Origin: Rheinheimera nanhaiensis E407-8
GTDB taxonomy: Bacteria; Pseudomonadota; Gammaproteobacteria; Enterobacterales; Alteromonadaceae
DNA: 64,000 bases
Direction: 5' to 3'
NCBI RefSeq assembly: GCF_000296695.1
Contig: NZ_BAFK01000004.1
Location: 124,001-188,000, forward strand
Shown: in pieces, positions 8,332 through 17,166 of the stretch
Position numbering within the stretch: the stretch's first letter is position 1
Layout: each line of letters begins with the position of its first letter
Notes under the pieces: model-generated
What the model saw: only the letters and a program-made list of their open reading frames with translations
Told to the model about the DNA's origin: nothing
Database searches by the model: none
Program-made: the position numbers and the translations under genes

Positions 8332-8526
8332 ATGAATACCCTTAACGCTAAATGGCTGGCCATCGCCGCCTGGCTTATCAGCTGGCTGTTACTTTTTTGG
8401 ATTAACTTTGCCGCAGAGCTGTCACTGATGATGCACTTTTTTGCCATCCCGCTGTTACTGCTAAGCACAGCAGTGGGCGCGGCTCATTTTTATGAAGTGC
8501 GCGATGACGACAACAGCAATGACTGA
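8332..8526 (+). CDS. Small two-span membrane protein of unknown function
   Basis: A 64-residue protein with two hydrophobic segments (about residues 7-28 and 32-51) and a short acidic C-terminal tail (VRDDDNSND). I do not recognise a family. A strong AGGAGG ribosome site lies seven bases before the ATG, which supports a real gene despite its size. The next gene, a CbiM-like membrane protein, starts 53 bases after the stop, so the two may be one unit; a helper role in the same membrane complex is possible but not shown by the sequence. Confidence 0.7.
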   Translation: MNTLNAKWLAIAAWLISWLLLFWINFAAELSLMMHFFAIPLLLLSTAVGAAHFYEVRDDDNSND

Positions 8527-8579
8527 GGCCCCGCCAGCCGTTACAATATTGCCATAGGTATCAAACGGAATAACAGGTT

Positions 8580-9227
8580 ATGGGCAGTTGGCAGATAGCA
8601 GGCATGTTGATTGCTTCGGTGTGGCTGGTACTGTATTACCCGCAGGAACTGTTGCCCAAACTGCGTGCCGAGCCAGGTTATCAGCATTTTGTCTTCGCCT
8701 CCATCGTGGCGCTAAGTTTGTTCTGGAGTGTGCAGGCCGGTATTAAAGATGGTCTTAACCTGCATTTTTTGCTAATGACCACGCTGGTGCTGTGTCATGG
8801 CTGGCGTATTGCCTGCTGGATTGCACTGGCTCCCCTGATACTGTTGATTGGCTTTGGCAAACTGCCGTGGCAGGACGGCGGCCTGTATATGCTGTGTAGT
8901 GTTATGCTACCGGCACTGTTTAGCTATACGCTGTTTTTAGCCAGCTACCGTTACTTAAACCGGCATTTGTTTGTCTATATTTTTGTCGCAGGTTTTTTTG
9001 CCGCGGCGTTAACCATAGTGCTGCAAATTAGCCTGACGGCGCTGTGGTTTGGCCTGGAAGGCCGCTACAGTTGGCAGGAAATTATCGACAATTACTGGCT
9101 GCTGGCGCTGTTACTCTGGTTCCCGGAGGCGCTGTTAAATGGCAGTGCCATTACGCTGATGGCGATTTACCGGCCGCATTGGCTGCGCACCTTTTACGAC
9201 CGGGAATATTTATCACCCGAGCGTTAA
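8580..9227 (+). CDS. CbiM-like energy-coupling-factor permease homologue
   Basis: A 215-residue integral membrane protein with about six membrane spans. The C-terminal stretch WFPEALLNGSAITLMAIYRP matches the end of CbiM/CbiL-like ECF substrate-binding components, in which an Asn-Gly-(Ala/Ser) motif is conserved. CbiM proteins bind nickel or cobalt through a short N-terminal Met-His-Ile motif; here the N-terminus reads MGSWQIAG with no such His, so the substrate may differ. No ATPase (CbiO) or transmembrane coupling protein (CbiQ) gene adjoins it. A bidirectional terminator follows within about 12 bases. Confidence 0.65.
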   Translation: MGSWQIAGMLIASVWLVLYYPQELLPKLRAEPGYQHFVFASIVALSLFWSVQAGIKDGLNLHFLLMTTLVLCHGWRIACWIALAPLILLIGFGKLPWQDGGLYMLCSVMLPALFSYTLFLASYRYLNRHLFVYIFVAGFFAAALTIVLQISLTALWFGLEGRYSWQEIIDNYWLLALLLWFPEALLNGSAITLMAIYRPHWLRTFYDREYLSPER

Positions 9228-9238
9228 GCATAAAAAAA

Positions 9239-9261
9239 GCGAAGCCGCAGCTTCGCTTTTT
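9239..9261. terminator. Bidirectional rho-independent terminator
   Basis: GCGAAGC, loop CGCA, GCTTCGC, followed by five T; A-rich on the other side. It lies between the converging CbiM-like and DUF4870-like genes and can serve both. Confidence 0.88.
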
Positions 9262-9274
9262 CATAACGCCTGCT

Positions 9275-9625
9275 TTAGAACATCCAGGTTTTTTCGTCCT
9301 GTACCGGCTGCTCTAAGCCCAGCTGTTTTAAGCCTTTTACGCTGCGGATAATCAGCCAGACAATCCAGAACAGGATCACTAGCCAGCCGATAAGCACGAC
9401 CGATAACACACTACCGATCAGGATGTACACTAAACCCATCCAGAAAGTACGGATCTGGAAGCGATAATGGCTTTGCAGCCAGTCCGGGCCGTCGTCTTTG
9501 TTCACATAGGCGACGATTACACCAATAATGCCGGTGATACCAAACACCAACCCCACCAAATACAAAATATACACCAGTTTAGCGGTAGATGAATTCACCG
9601 CCGGTGCTGCATTAATGTCATTCAT
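9275..9625 (-). CDS. DUF4870-like small membrane protein
   Basis: A 116-residue protein with a polar N-terminus (about 17 residues), a first membrane span, a short hydrophilic segment with WLQSHYRFQIRTFW, then two more spans and a charged tail. The span-loop-HYRFQ-span pattern is that of DUF4870 proteins, whose function is unknown. The ribosome site AAAGGAGA before the ATG is near-perfect, suggesting good expression. It ends 13 bases from the bidirectional terminator shared with the CbiM-like gene. No relation to neighbours is evident. Confidence 0.75.
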   Translation of the reverse strand: MNDINAAPAVNSSTAKLVYILYLVGLVFGITGIIGVIVAYVNKDDGPDWLQSHYRFQIRTFWMGLVYILIGSVLSVVLIGWLVILFWIVWLIIRSVKGLKQLGLEQPVQDEKTWMF

Positions 9626-9766
9626 GACACTCTCTCCTTTACGGCCACTATTGTTATTGTAAGAAAACTGCCCTAAGACCGAACCGGCGCTACATTGACA
9701 GCCTCGCTTTGCAACATAGCGCTAAACGCGTAGCCGGGCAATGGTATTTCCTGCTTAAACAGCTAT

Positions 9767-10345
9767 TTACCCTAATGCGAGTAACTGATCGGAGCAGATA
9801 ATATAAAGCCCCAGTAGCATAAACACCGCACAAGCCGCTTTACGCGCCAGTGCCAGCGGCATTTTTTGCATTAGCCAGCTACCGGCGTATACCACAGGCA
9901 CATTGGCCGCTAACATGCCCAGCGTGGTGCCCCAGATAACCCACCACACAGCGTCATTAAAGCTGGCGGCTAACAGCACAGTGGCAATTTGGGTTTTATC
10001 GCCAATTTCGGCCAGGAAAAACAACATACAACTGGCGGCAAAAGCGCCAAAGCGCAGCACGCCGGTATCTTCACTGTCATCTTTATCAGGAATAAGTAAC
10101 CACAGCGCCACAGCGATAAAGCTGCCACCCAGCAGCCAGTTGTGCCAGTTAGCCGGAATAAACTGTGCTACCCAAACACCCAGCCAGGCCGATGCCGCAT
10201 GGTTGAGTAAGGTGGCGACCAAAATGCCAGCGACAATAGCGCCTTTGGCGCGAAAACGGGCCGCCAGAAATAACGATAATAATTGGGTTTTATCACCAAT
10301 TTCGGCAATAGCGACAGCAGTAAAGGACGACAGTAAGGCTTCCAT
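9767..10345 (-). CDS. TMEM165/GDT1 (UPF0016) family manganese exporter
   Basis: A 192-residue membrane protein of two homologous halves, each carrying the family signature: AEIGDKTQLLSLFLAARF in the first and AEIGDKTQIATVLLAA in the second. These acidic E-x-G-D-(K/R)-(T/S) motifs bind divalent cations; bacterial members export Mn2+. I take the ATG at 10343-10345 because the protein then begins right before the first motif region, and because the preceding 180 bases form a manganese riboswitch leader rather than coding sequence. The riboswitch supports a role in manganese export. Confidence 0.92.
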   Translation of the reverse strand: MEALLSSFTAVAIAEIGDKTQLLSLFLAARFRAKGAIVAGILVATLLNHAASAWLGVWVAQFIPANWHNWLLGGSFIAVALWLLIPDKDDSEDTGVLRFGAFAASCMLFFLAEIGDKTQIATVLLAASFNDAVWWVIWGTTLGMLAANVPVVYAGSWLMQKMPLALARKAACAVFMLLGLYIICSDQLLALG

Positions 10346-10357
10346 GAAATAACCTGA

Positions 10358-10393
10358 GCGGGAGTTCACATAAGACACAACAATGGCTCCCGC
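10358..10393 (-). promoter_or_regulatory. Expression-platform hairpin of the manganese riboswitch
   Basis: On the minus strand GCGGGAG (10387-10393) pairs with CTCCCGC (10358-10364) directly upstream of the ribosome site of the exporter gene. The loop contains GTGTCTT (10372-10378), which is complementary to AAGACAC at 10408-10414, a segment that overlaps the 3' strand of the riboswitch closing stem. The two pairings exclude each other, as expected of a switch. No U-run follows the hairpin, so control of translation is more likely than termination. Confidence 0.55.
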
Positions 10394-10411
10394 TATGGGC
10401 CACTGCAGTGT

Positions 10412-10523
10412 CTTAAGTCTCATCAATTCAGCGGGCGCTGAACGCTGTGGCCATGTGCATTGCAGCACAAGTATGTTGACCACACCGCTGCGGTAAAACA
10501 CCGCAGCAGATTACTCCCTTAAG
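10412..10523 (-). promoter_or_regulatory. yybP-ykoY manganese riboswitch
   Basis: On the minus strand the leader starts CTTAAGGGAGTA, has a G/C-rich hairpin (CTGCTGCGG...CCGCAG), then GTCAACATAC, a CATGGC segment, another stem (TTCAGCGccCGCTGAA) and ends GATGAGACTTAAG. The GGGAGTA loop, the CAACATAC segment and the closing GAGACTTAAG, paired through CTTAAG at both ends, are the conserved core of the yybP-ykoY class, which senses Mn2+. It lies 67 bases before the start of a UPF0016 exporter, a usual target of this class. Confidence 0.88.
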
Positions 10524-10597
10524 GACGGGCGCATTCTAATCAGTTAGCCACCTGCTGTAAAGCACCGATCATGGTTAACGCATGACGCGGTTTAAAC

Positions 10598-13500
10598 TCA
10601 AGCCCACACCTTATCGGCCCAGCGCCGGGCACTGGCGCGCCAGTTGCGCCAGCCGGCAATCAGGTTTACCAGGCCCAGGTAAGTCAGCGGTACCAGTACC
10701 AAACTGGTCAGGGTCGAAAACAGCAAGCCGCCGATAATGGCAATCGCCATAGGCGCATAGCTTGGGCCATCGCCGCCAATCTGGGTACCGCCCAGCGCCA
10801 GTGGCAATAGCCCCAGCACTGTGGTGGCCACTGTCATTAAAATAGGCCTCAAGCGTGACTCACTGGCATTGATAATCAGCTCACGCAGGGGTGTGTCGGG
10901 CATGGCCTGACGGTCCTGATTAATGCGGTCGACCAGCACTATACCGTTGTTCACCACTATGCCCATTAATACCAACATACCGATCATACCCATAATGCCC
11001 ATGCTGGTGCCGGTAAACAGGAAGGTCCAAAACACGCCGACCAGTGAAAACAGCAAAGAGCCAATCACTGCGGTTGGCAGCAGTAAAGATTCAAACAGCG
11101 CCGCCATCACGATATAAATCATCGCCACGGCCAGCAACATATTCACCAGCATCACCTGCTGCGACTCGTCCTGGCGCTGGAAACTGCCCTGAAACGACCA
11201 GCGATAGCCCGGCGGCAGTGCCAGCTGATCCATTACCTGTTTGATGTCCTCACGGGCTTTGTCCATTTGGTAATCTTTGGCCAGATTCATCCGAATGGCG
11301 ATGCCGGTTTGCCGGTCAAAGCGGCGGATCTGATCTAGCCTGGGCGCAAAGCTTAAGCTGGCCAGTTGTGCCAGGCTAATGACCACACCGTCTTTGGTTA
11401 GAATGGGCAAGGCCGCCAGCTCAGTTTGTGACTGACTGATACGCTCATCATACAGCACCCGCATTAACAGCTCGCCCTGTTCCAGGCTGCGATAAGTACG
11501 CAGGTTAGTGCCGCGAAGCGCCAGTGCCACCGCACCGGCAACCTGTTGGGCGCTTAAGCCATGACGCTGCAGCTGTTCGCCGTCCAGCCGTATTTGCAGC
11601 TCTTGCTGGCCACGGGCAATTTCTGAGCTGACATCTTCAAGGCCTTTAATACCCGCCAGCATCGGCTCAATGTCTTCTGCCAGCTTTAACAGCACCTCGG
11701 TTGAGCTACCCAGTAAATGCACTTGCATACCGCCATTATTGCCCCAGCCAAAAGACGGTTTCGAGCGCACCAGTGCCGGCCAGTCTTTGCGAATGGCGTC
11801 TTTTAGCGCCGCCAGTGGCTGGCTAAGCTGCGGCTTTAAAATAATGATCGACATGGCATAACCGGCGCGGTAATAGCTGTACACCGATTCAATATCAAAC
11901 TTATCTTTATTAGCATATAAATACGCTTCCATGCTGCTCACTTCAGCTTCTACTTCACTGAGCGCATAGTTGCCCTGCACATTGTAATTCACAAAGAGCC
12001 GGTCGCTGTCTTCGTTGTCATGATCACCGCCCGACACCTTGCCAATAGGGATAACAATGCTGGCCAGCAGCAGCACAGCAACCAGGGCTGACCAGCGCGG
12101 GTGGTACATCACCATACTTAAGGCTTTACGATAGCCGCGCTCCGCTTTGCCAGCTTGTGCCGTTTGCTTAGGTTGCATATTCAGTTTGGTGGTTAACAGC
12201 GGGATAAGCGTAAGCGACATCAGCAAACTGACCGCCAGACATAAACAAATGGCTATCGCCACATGCTCTAAAAAGATAGTCAGCTCCATTTTTTGCCCGA
12301 CAATATTGGGCAAAAATACAATAGCCGTAGTGGCAGTGCCGGCCACCACCGCCAGGCTCACCCGGCGCACACCGCGGGCAGTAGCGGCTTTCACATCGCC
12401 GCCCAGCGCACGCTCACGGAAGATACTCTCGGTAACCACTACGGCGTTATCCACCAGCATACCTATGGCCAACATCAGGCCCATCATGCTTAAAATATTC
12501 AGGCTGTAGCCTAAAAAGTACATTACGCCCAGCGCAATACAAATAGAGACCGGCACCGCCAGCACCACCACTATGGTGGTACCGATATGGCGCAAAAACA
12601 GATACAACACCGCAAAAGACAGCAAGGCACCGATGCCACCGGCACTGAGCAGATCAGATAGCGAAGTGGTTACGCCGTCGGCCATATCGTCCATGATGTA
12701 TAAACTGATGCCGTTAAAAGCCGGATCCTTATCGGCGGCTTCTACCACCGCCAGCGCGGCTTTGGCCACCTCAACCAGGTTGGCGCCAGACTCCTTAAAC
12801 ACATTCATGCCCACCGCATAGGTTTGGTCCAGATGACGGCCATCTTCGCGCTGGGGCAGCTCCAGCTGTACTGTGGCCACTTCGCGTAAGCTTAACCCCG
12901 GCCGCAGTGGCAAGGCGGCAATTTGCTCCAGTTGCTGATACTCACCCACCGGCTTTACCAGGATACTGGTTTCGCTGTTGCGTAGCTCACCGGCGGTCAT
13001 GGCAAAATTATTCGCTTTAAGCGCCTGTACAATAGTTTGCGCATCGATATTCAGCGCGCGCATTTTGTCGGGGTTTAGCCGGATAATCACCTGACGTTTT
13101 TCTACGCCATACAGCTCAACCTTTGACACACCGGCCACCCGCTCCAGCGGCCTTTTGATTTGCCGCTCCAGCAAATCATAGGCCATGGCTAAGTCGCGCT
13201 CACTGGAAATGCGCAGCTGAAAAATCGGCATATCGTTAGTATTAAACTGAAACACCAGCACCCGCTCAACGTCATCCGGCAGTAAATGGCGGATACTGTC
13301 CAGCCGCTCACGCACCTCAATGCTTTTGCTGTTGATGTTTTCTTCCCAGTTAAACTCCAGTGAAATCTCGCTGTTGTTTTCATTGGACCAGGAGCGCATT
13401 TCTTTCACGCCCGTCACTGTCGCTAATGCTTCCTCTAGCGGCCGCGTGATTAAGCGCTCTATCTCTGTCGGTGTTGCATTGCTGTAAGGCACATTGATAA

Positions 13501-13651
13501 AAATTTGTGGTATATCGATACCCGGAAATTTTTCCAGTGGCAGCATGCGGCTGGCAATAATGCCAAACACCAGCAGCGACAAAAACAGCATGCAAATGGT
13601 AACCGGCCGGTTTAGTGCAACACGGGTTAACCACAGGGGTTGCTGGCTCAT
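10598..13651 (-). CDS. RND efflux permease (second of a tandem pair)
   Basis: A 1017-residue inner-membrane RND protein: a first span, a large periplasmic domain (YSNATPTEIERLITRPLEEA, a typical porter-domain start), a central block of six spans with GIGALLSFAVLYLFL and the MLVDNAVVVTE motif of the proton relay, then the second half repeating the pattern with GIVVNNGIVLVDRINQ. The Asp residues expected in TM4 are present (LVDNAVVV). Its ATG overlaps the stop of the preceding RND gene by four bases (ATGA), so the two are translationally coupled. Together they probably form a mixed trimer with the adaptor encoded upstream. No outer-membrane channel gene is in the operon. Confidence 0.93.
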   Translation of the reverse strand: MSQQPLWLTRVALNRPVTICMLFLSLLVFGIIASRMLPLEKFPGIDIPQIFINVPYSNATPTEIERLITRPLEEALATVTGVKEMRSWSNENNSEISLEFNWEENINSKSIEVRERLDSIRHLLPDDVERVLVFQFNTNDMPIFQLRISSERDLAMAYDLLERQIKRPLERVAGVSKVELYGVEKRQVIIRLNPDKMRALNIDAQTIVQALKANNFAMTAGELRNSETSILVKPVGEYQQLEQIAALPLRPGLSLREVATVQLELPQREDGRHLDQTYAVGMNVFKESGANLVEVAKAALAVVEAADKDPAFNGISLYIMDDMADGVTTSLSDLLSAGGIGALLSFAVLYLFLRHIGTTIVVVLAVPVSICIALGVMYFLGYSLNILSMMGLMLAIGMLVDNAVVVTESIFRERALGGDVKAATARGVRRVSLAVVAGTATTAIVFLPNIVGQKMELTIFLEHVAIAICLCLAVSLLMSLTLIPLLTTKLNMQPKQTAQAGKAERGYRKALSMVMYHPRWSALVAVLLLASIVIPIGKVSGGDHDNEDSDRLFVNYNVQGNYALSEVEAEVSSMEAYLYANKDKFDIESVYSYYRAGYAMSIIILKPQLSQPLAALKDAIRKDWPALVRSKPSFGWGNNGGMQVHLLGSSTEVLLKLAEDIEPMLAGIKGLEDVSSEIARGQQELQIRLDGEQLQRHGLSAQQVAGAVALALRGTNLRTYRSLEQGELLMRVLYDERISQSQTELAALPILTKDGVVISLAQLASLSFAPRLDQIRRFDRQTGIAIRMNLAKDYQMDKAREDIKQVMDQLALPPGYRWSFQGSFQRQDESQQVMLVNMLLAVAMIYIVMAALFESLLLPTAVIGSLLFSLVGVFWTFLFTGTSMGIMGMIGMLVLMGIVVNNGIVLVDRINQDRQAMPDTPLRELIINASESRLRPILMTVATTVLGLLPLALGGTQIGGDGPSYAPMAIAIIGGLLFSTLTSLVLVPLTYLGLVNLIAGWRNWRASARRWADKVWA

Positions 13652-16600
13652 ACACTCACCTCCGCGGTTTGTGTAGCCGTGGCGTCAATACTGGCAGTGC
13701 GCGGCTTGTCGCGGCTAACCAGCGCATACAGCACCGGAATAAACAACAGCGTGAGCAAAGTAGCCAGTGCCAAACCAAAAATGACCGTTATCGCCATTGG
13801 CGCGCGGATTTCACTGCCATCACCGCTGCCCAGCGCCATCGGCAGCAGGCCTAAAATGGTGGTTAACGTCGTCATTAATACCGGGCGTAAACGGCTGGCA
13901 CCGGCCTCAACAATGGCTTGCTTCAGCGCCAGCCCTTCATCACGCAGCTGATTAATGCGGTCAATCAGTACGATGGCGTTATTTACCACTATACCCGCCA
14001 GCATAATCAGGCCGATAAAGACGATAACTGATAAGCGGGTGTCGGTTAGCCACAGGCCTAAAATAGCGCCGGCGCCGGCCAGCGGCACGGTAAATAAAAT
14101 CAGCAGTGGCTGCAGCAGGTTTTCAAACTGCGACGCCATCACTAAGTAAACCAAAAATACCGCCAGCAGCAGCGCTATGGTCAGTGAGGTGTAAGCCCGC
14201 TGCATTTCTTCACTTTGCCCCACCACCGCAGCCGATACGCCATATGGCAGCTGTTGCGCGGCTAAAATGCGCTCTGCTGCAGCAGTGGCTTGCTCTAAGT
14301 CACCATAGGCCAGGTTAGCGCTGACTACCGCCACCCGCTGCTGGCCAATACGGGTAATTTCACTGGGGCCGGTTTCGCGTTTTATTTCGGCTACCGCCGA
14401 TAACGGCAGCGGTTTGTCGCTACCGGGGTTAATAATAAGCTGCGCCAGTTGCTGCTCAGACTGCCGATACTGCTCAGCTAAACGCACGCGGATATCGACT
14501 TTACGATCGTTTACCGAATACTGGCCGGCCAGCTCGCCACCGACATAGGCTGCAACCCGCTTAGCAACATCATGCGAGGTCAGGCCCAGCTGGGATAACA
14601 AGCCATGATTAAAATACAACGTAATTTCCGGCTGACCGGGGCGCAGGCTGGTTTTCACATCACTGAAGCGATCTTCGGCTTCCAGTGCCAAGAGCAGGCT
14701 ATCGGCGGCAGTTTTCAGCTGTGCCAGCTCATACCCTGACAGCTCAATTTCCAGCGGGGTGCTAAAGCTAAACAGCTGCGGCCGGTCTATTTTTACGCTG
14801 ATATCCGGCTGCTGCGCCAGATAGTCACGTAGCACGTTAATCACCTGTTGTTCCTGCTCTGCACTACTGTCACTTTGTAACACCACATTCAGCCGGCCCC
14901 AGTGGCTGCCGCCGATGCTGGGATCGACCGTCATCTGGGCGCCGGTGCCGGCCTGGGCATAACTGCGTTTTACGCCAGCCTGCTCGCCGGCCAGTGCTGC
15001 AAGTTGGGTTAATACCTTATCGGTTTGCTCAATGGCGCTGCCTACCGGTAGCTGTATTTCGACAAAAAACTCGCCCTGGCTGATGGCCGGGATCACATCC
15101 GCACCCAGCCGTGGCAACAAACTAAAACACAGCGCAGCAATGGTTAGTGTCAGGGTTAGGGTCAGGGCTTTTAGCTTAAGGGCGCCATTTAGCGTGCGCC
15201 GATACAGGGCTTCCAGCCTGACCAACAGCCATTGCACCGCCAGCAACAACGGCTTAAACAATAGTGCCAGACCGCGGCTAACCACACGAAACAATAGTGT
15301 CAGCACGCTGAGCACCAGCAGTGCCAAACCGCGCAGTGCCTTGCCCAGCATACGCAGTGGCCAGGTGGGCCAGTAATACCAGCGCCGTACCGGTGCCTCA
15401 GTAGGCGTTGGTAAAGCTGGGGCATCAGAAGCTGTCTGGCTGCGCTCACGGGCGGCCATGGTCGGAATAAGCGTTAGCGCCACCACTAACGAAGCCAGCA
15501 GTGCAAAGGTTACCGTTAACGCCTGATCGCGAAACAGCTGGCCGGCAATGCCTTCAACAAACACCAGCGGAAAAAATACCGCTACAGTGGTTAAGGTAGA
15601 AGCCGTAATCGCCATCGACACTTCGCGGGTGCCGATTTTCGCCGCTTCAAAGGCTGGTTTGCCCTGCTCTTTATGCCGGGCGATGTTTTCCAGCACCACG
15701 ATAGCGTTATCGACCAGTAACCCCACTGCCAGTGCGATACCGCCTAAGCTCATCATATTTAGCGTAATGCCCTGACCGTACATCAGGTTAAAGGTGGCAA
15801 TCACCGATACCGGAATAGAAATAGAGATAATCAGCGTGGCCCAGGCGTTACGCAAAAACAGATACAGTACCAGCATCGCCAGCACACCACCGACCACAGC
15901 TGCTGATTTCACATCATCAATAGCTTGTTTGATAAACTCGGACTGATCGTACACTAAGGTTAAGCGATAACCGGCCGGCAGCGCTTTTTCAAGCTGTGGC
16001 AGCTGTGCCAGCAGGGTTTGCGCCACCTGCACCGTATTGGCATCACCCTCTTTATAAATGGCCACTTCAATGGCTTCTTTACCATCAACATAGGTAATGC
16101 TCTGGCGGTCGACAAAGCTGTCACGCACTTCGGCCACATCTTTTAAGCGAATTTGGCTGCCGTTTACCTCGGCCAGGTATAAATTTTCAATCTGGTTTAA
16201 ATCGGCAAATTGGTTAATGGTACGCACCAGATAATCGTAACTGGGGGTTTCTAAACGGCCTCCGGCCTGATTCAGGTTTTCCTGCCGCAGACGGTTACTT
16301 ATCTGGCTGATGTCCAGCTGCAGCTGGCTGAGTTTTTGTGGGTCGACCAGAATTTGAATTTCCTGGCTTAAGCCACCGTCAGGCCGCACGGCCGCCACGC
16401 CGGTTAAGGATTCCAATGCACGGCGTAAATCTTCTTCAGCAAAGGTGCGCAGGCTAACCAGTTGTGCCGGGCTTAACGCTTCACCGCTATTTTCACGGCT
16501 CAGTGCCAGCCGCACTATGGGGTCGTGGTTGGGGTTAAAGCGCAGCAACAACGGCTTTTCAATTTCCAACGGTAGTAACAGCACATCGAGCTTTTCGCGC

Positions 16601-16923
16601 ACCTCCAGCGCCGCTAAATCCATGTCGGTGCCCCAGTCAAACTCCATTACCACATCAGAGCGGCCAGAGCGCGATACCGACATCACCTTGCGTACGCCTT
16701 TAACAATGCCGACGGCTTCTTCAATAGGTTTGCTGACTAGCTGCTCGACTTCTGCCGGCGCAGCACCAATAAATTCAGTGCGCACGGTGAGTGATGGGTA
16801 AGATAAATCGGGCAGTAGGTTTACCGCCAGGCGGCCTGCGGCGACCAGGCCAAACAGCAAAATGCCAAGAGTAAACATCCAGATGGTAACGGGGCGGGCT
16901 ACCGCGGTATCGACCAGCTTCAT
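13648..16923 (-). CDS. RND efflux permease (first of a tandem pair)
   Basis: A 1091-residue RND permease. It begins MKLVDTAVARPVTIWMF, followed by a porter domain, the first membrane block with LLVDNAIVVLENIARHKEQG, and the second block with GIVVNNAIVLIDRINQLRDEG. About 70 extra residues between the halves (around 500-590, with a proline-rich then a hydrophobic stretch) make it longer than typical. I start it at the ATG at 16921-16923, which has AGGA about nine bases ahead; the in-frame codons upstream to 17001 run into the repeat element. It lies 243 bases after the adaptor gene, and a structured repeat lies in that gap. The stop overlaps the next permease start. Confidence 0.93.
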   Translation of the reverse strand: MKLVDTAVARPVTIWMFTLGILLFGLVAAGRLAVNLLPDLSYPSLTVRTEFIGAAPAEVEQLVSKPIEEAVGIVKGVRKVMSVSRSGRSDVVMEFDWGTDMDLAALEVREKLDVLLLPLEIEKPLLLRFNPNHDPIVRLALSRENSGEALSPAQLVSLRTFAEEDLRRALESLTGVAAVRPDGGLSQEIQILVDPQKLSQLQLDISQISNRLRQENLNQAGGRLETPSYDYLVRTINQFADLNQIENLYLAEVNGSQIRLKDVAEVRDSFVDRQSITYVDGKEAIEVAIYKEGDANTVQVAQTLLAQLPQLEKALPAGYRLTLVYDQSEFIKQAIDDVKSAAVVGGVLAMLVLYLFLRNAWATLIISISIPVSVIATFNLMYGQGITLNMMSLGGIALAVGLLVDNAIVVLENIARHKEQGKPAFEAAKIGTREVSMAITASTLTTVAVFFPLVFVEGIAGQLFRDQALTVTFALLASLVVALTLIPTMAARERSQTASDAPALPTPTEAPVRRWYYWPTWPLRMLGKALRGLALLVLSVLTLLFRVVSRGLALLFKPLLLAVQWLLVRLEALYRRTLNGALKLKALTLTLTLTIAALCFSLLPRLGADVIPAISQGEFFVEIQLPVGSAIEQTDKVLTQLAALAGEQAGVKRSYAQAGTGAQMTVDPSIGGSHWGRLNVVLQSDSSAEQEQQVINVLRDYLAQQPDISVKIDRPQLFSFSTPLEIELSGYELAQLKTAADSLLLALEAEDRFSDVKTSLRPGQPEITLYFNHGLLSQLGLTSHDVAKRVAAYVGGELAGQYSVNDRKVDIRVRLAEQYRQSEQQLAQLIINPGSDKPLPLSAVAEIKRETGPSEITRIGQQRVAVVSANLAYGDLEQATAAAERILAAQQLPYGVSAAVVGQSEEMQRAYTSLTIALLLAVFLVYLVMASQFENLLQPLLILFTVPLAGAGAILGLWLTDTRLSVIVFIGLIMLAGIVVNNAIVLIDRINQLRDEGLALKQAIVEAGASRLRPVLMTTLTTILGLLPMALGSGDGSEIRAPMAITVIFGLALATLLTLLFIPVLYALVSRDKPRTASIDATATQTAEVSV

Positions 16924-16984
16924 AGCGTCATATCCTGTGAACGTTGTTATTTTTGTCGTGTTAGCTGCGAGAAGTGTTCCGACA

Positions 16985-17150
16985 GACACCGGTTTACCCA
17001 CGCCAACACGCCGTGAACCCTTCCCTGGGGGCGATTATGAACTTCATCCATGAAGTTCACCCCACGGGCCAGCTTCGCTGTTCAAATTCGCTCCTGACGA
17101 ATTTGTCAGCATCCTGGCCTGCAACGGTTGGCTTAGGGTAAGCCGGTGTC
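16985..17150 (-). repeat. Structured 3'-UTR repeat, copy A (long variant, 166 bp)
   Basis: Ends are inverted repeats: GACACCGGTTTACCC and GGGTAAGCCGGTGTC on the plus strand, 14 of 15 paired. Read on the minus strand, the sense of the upstream adaptor gene, it starts 17 bases after that gene's stop. An inner helix GCCAAC/GTTGGC follows. The central part is larger than in the other copies and holds several hairpins: GGCCAG/CTGGCC enclosing CAAATTCG-TCAGGAG-CGAATTTG, then GAACTTCA-TGGA-TGAAGTTC, then CCC-AGGGAA-GGG. All three of these hairpin loops contain GGA. It separates the adaptor gene from the first RND permease in the same operon. Confidence 0.8.
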
Positions 17151-17166
17151 TATCTCGATTCAGTTA

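Noticed and set aside
12147-12509. Long plus-strand open frames opposite the RND permease genes
   Set aside because: They lie antisense to conserved membrane-protein codons with strong periodicity and have no ribosome sites or recognisable domains; shadows.
17041-17100. GTTCAAATTC-like sequence suggesting a tRNA arm
   Set aside because: No acceptor or anticodon stem can be built; it is part of repeat copy A.
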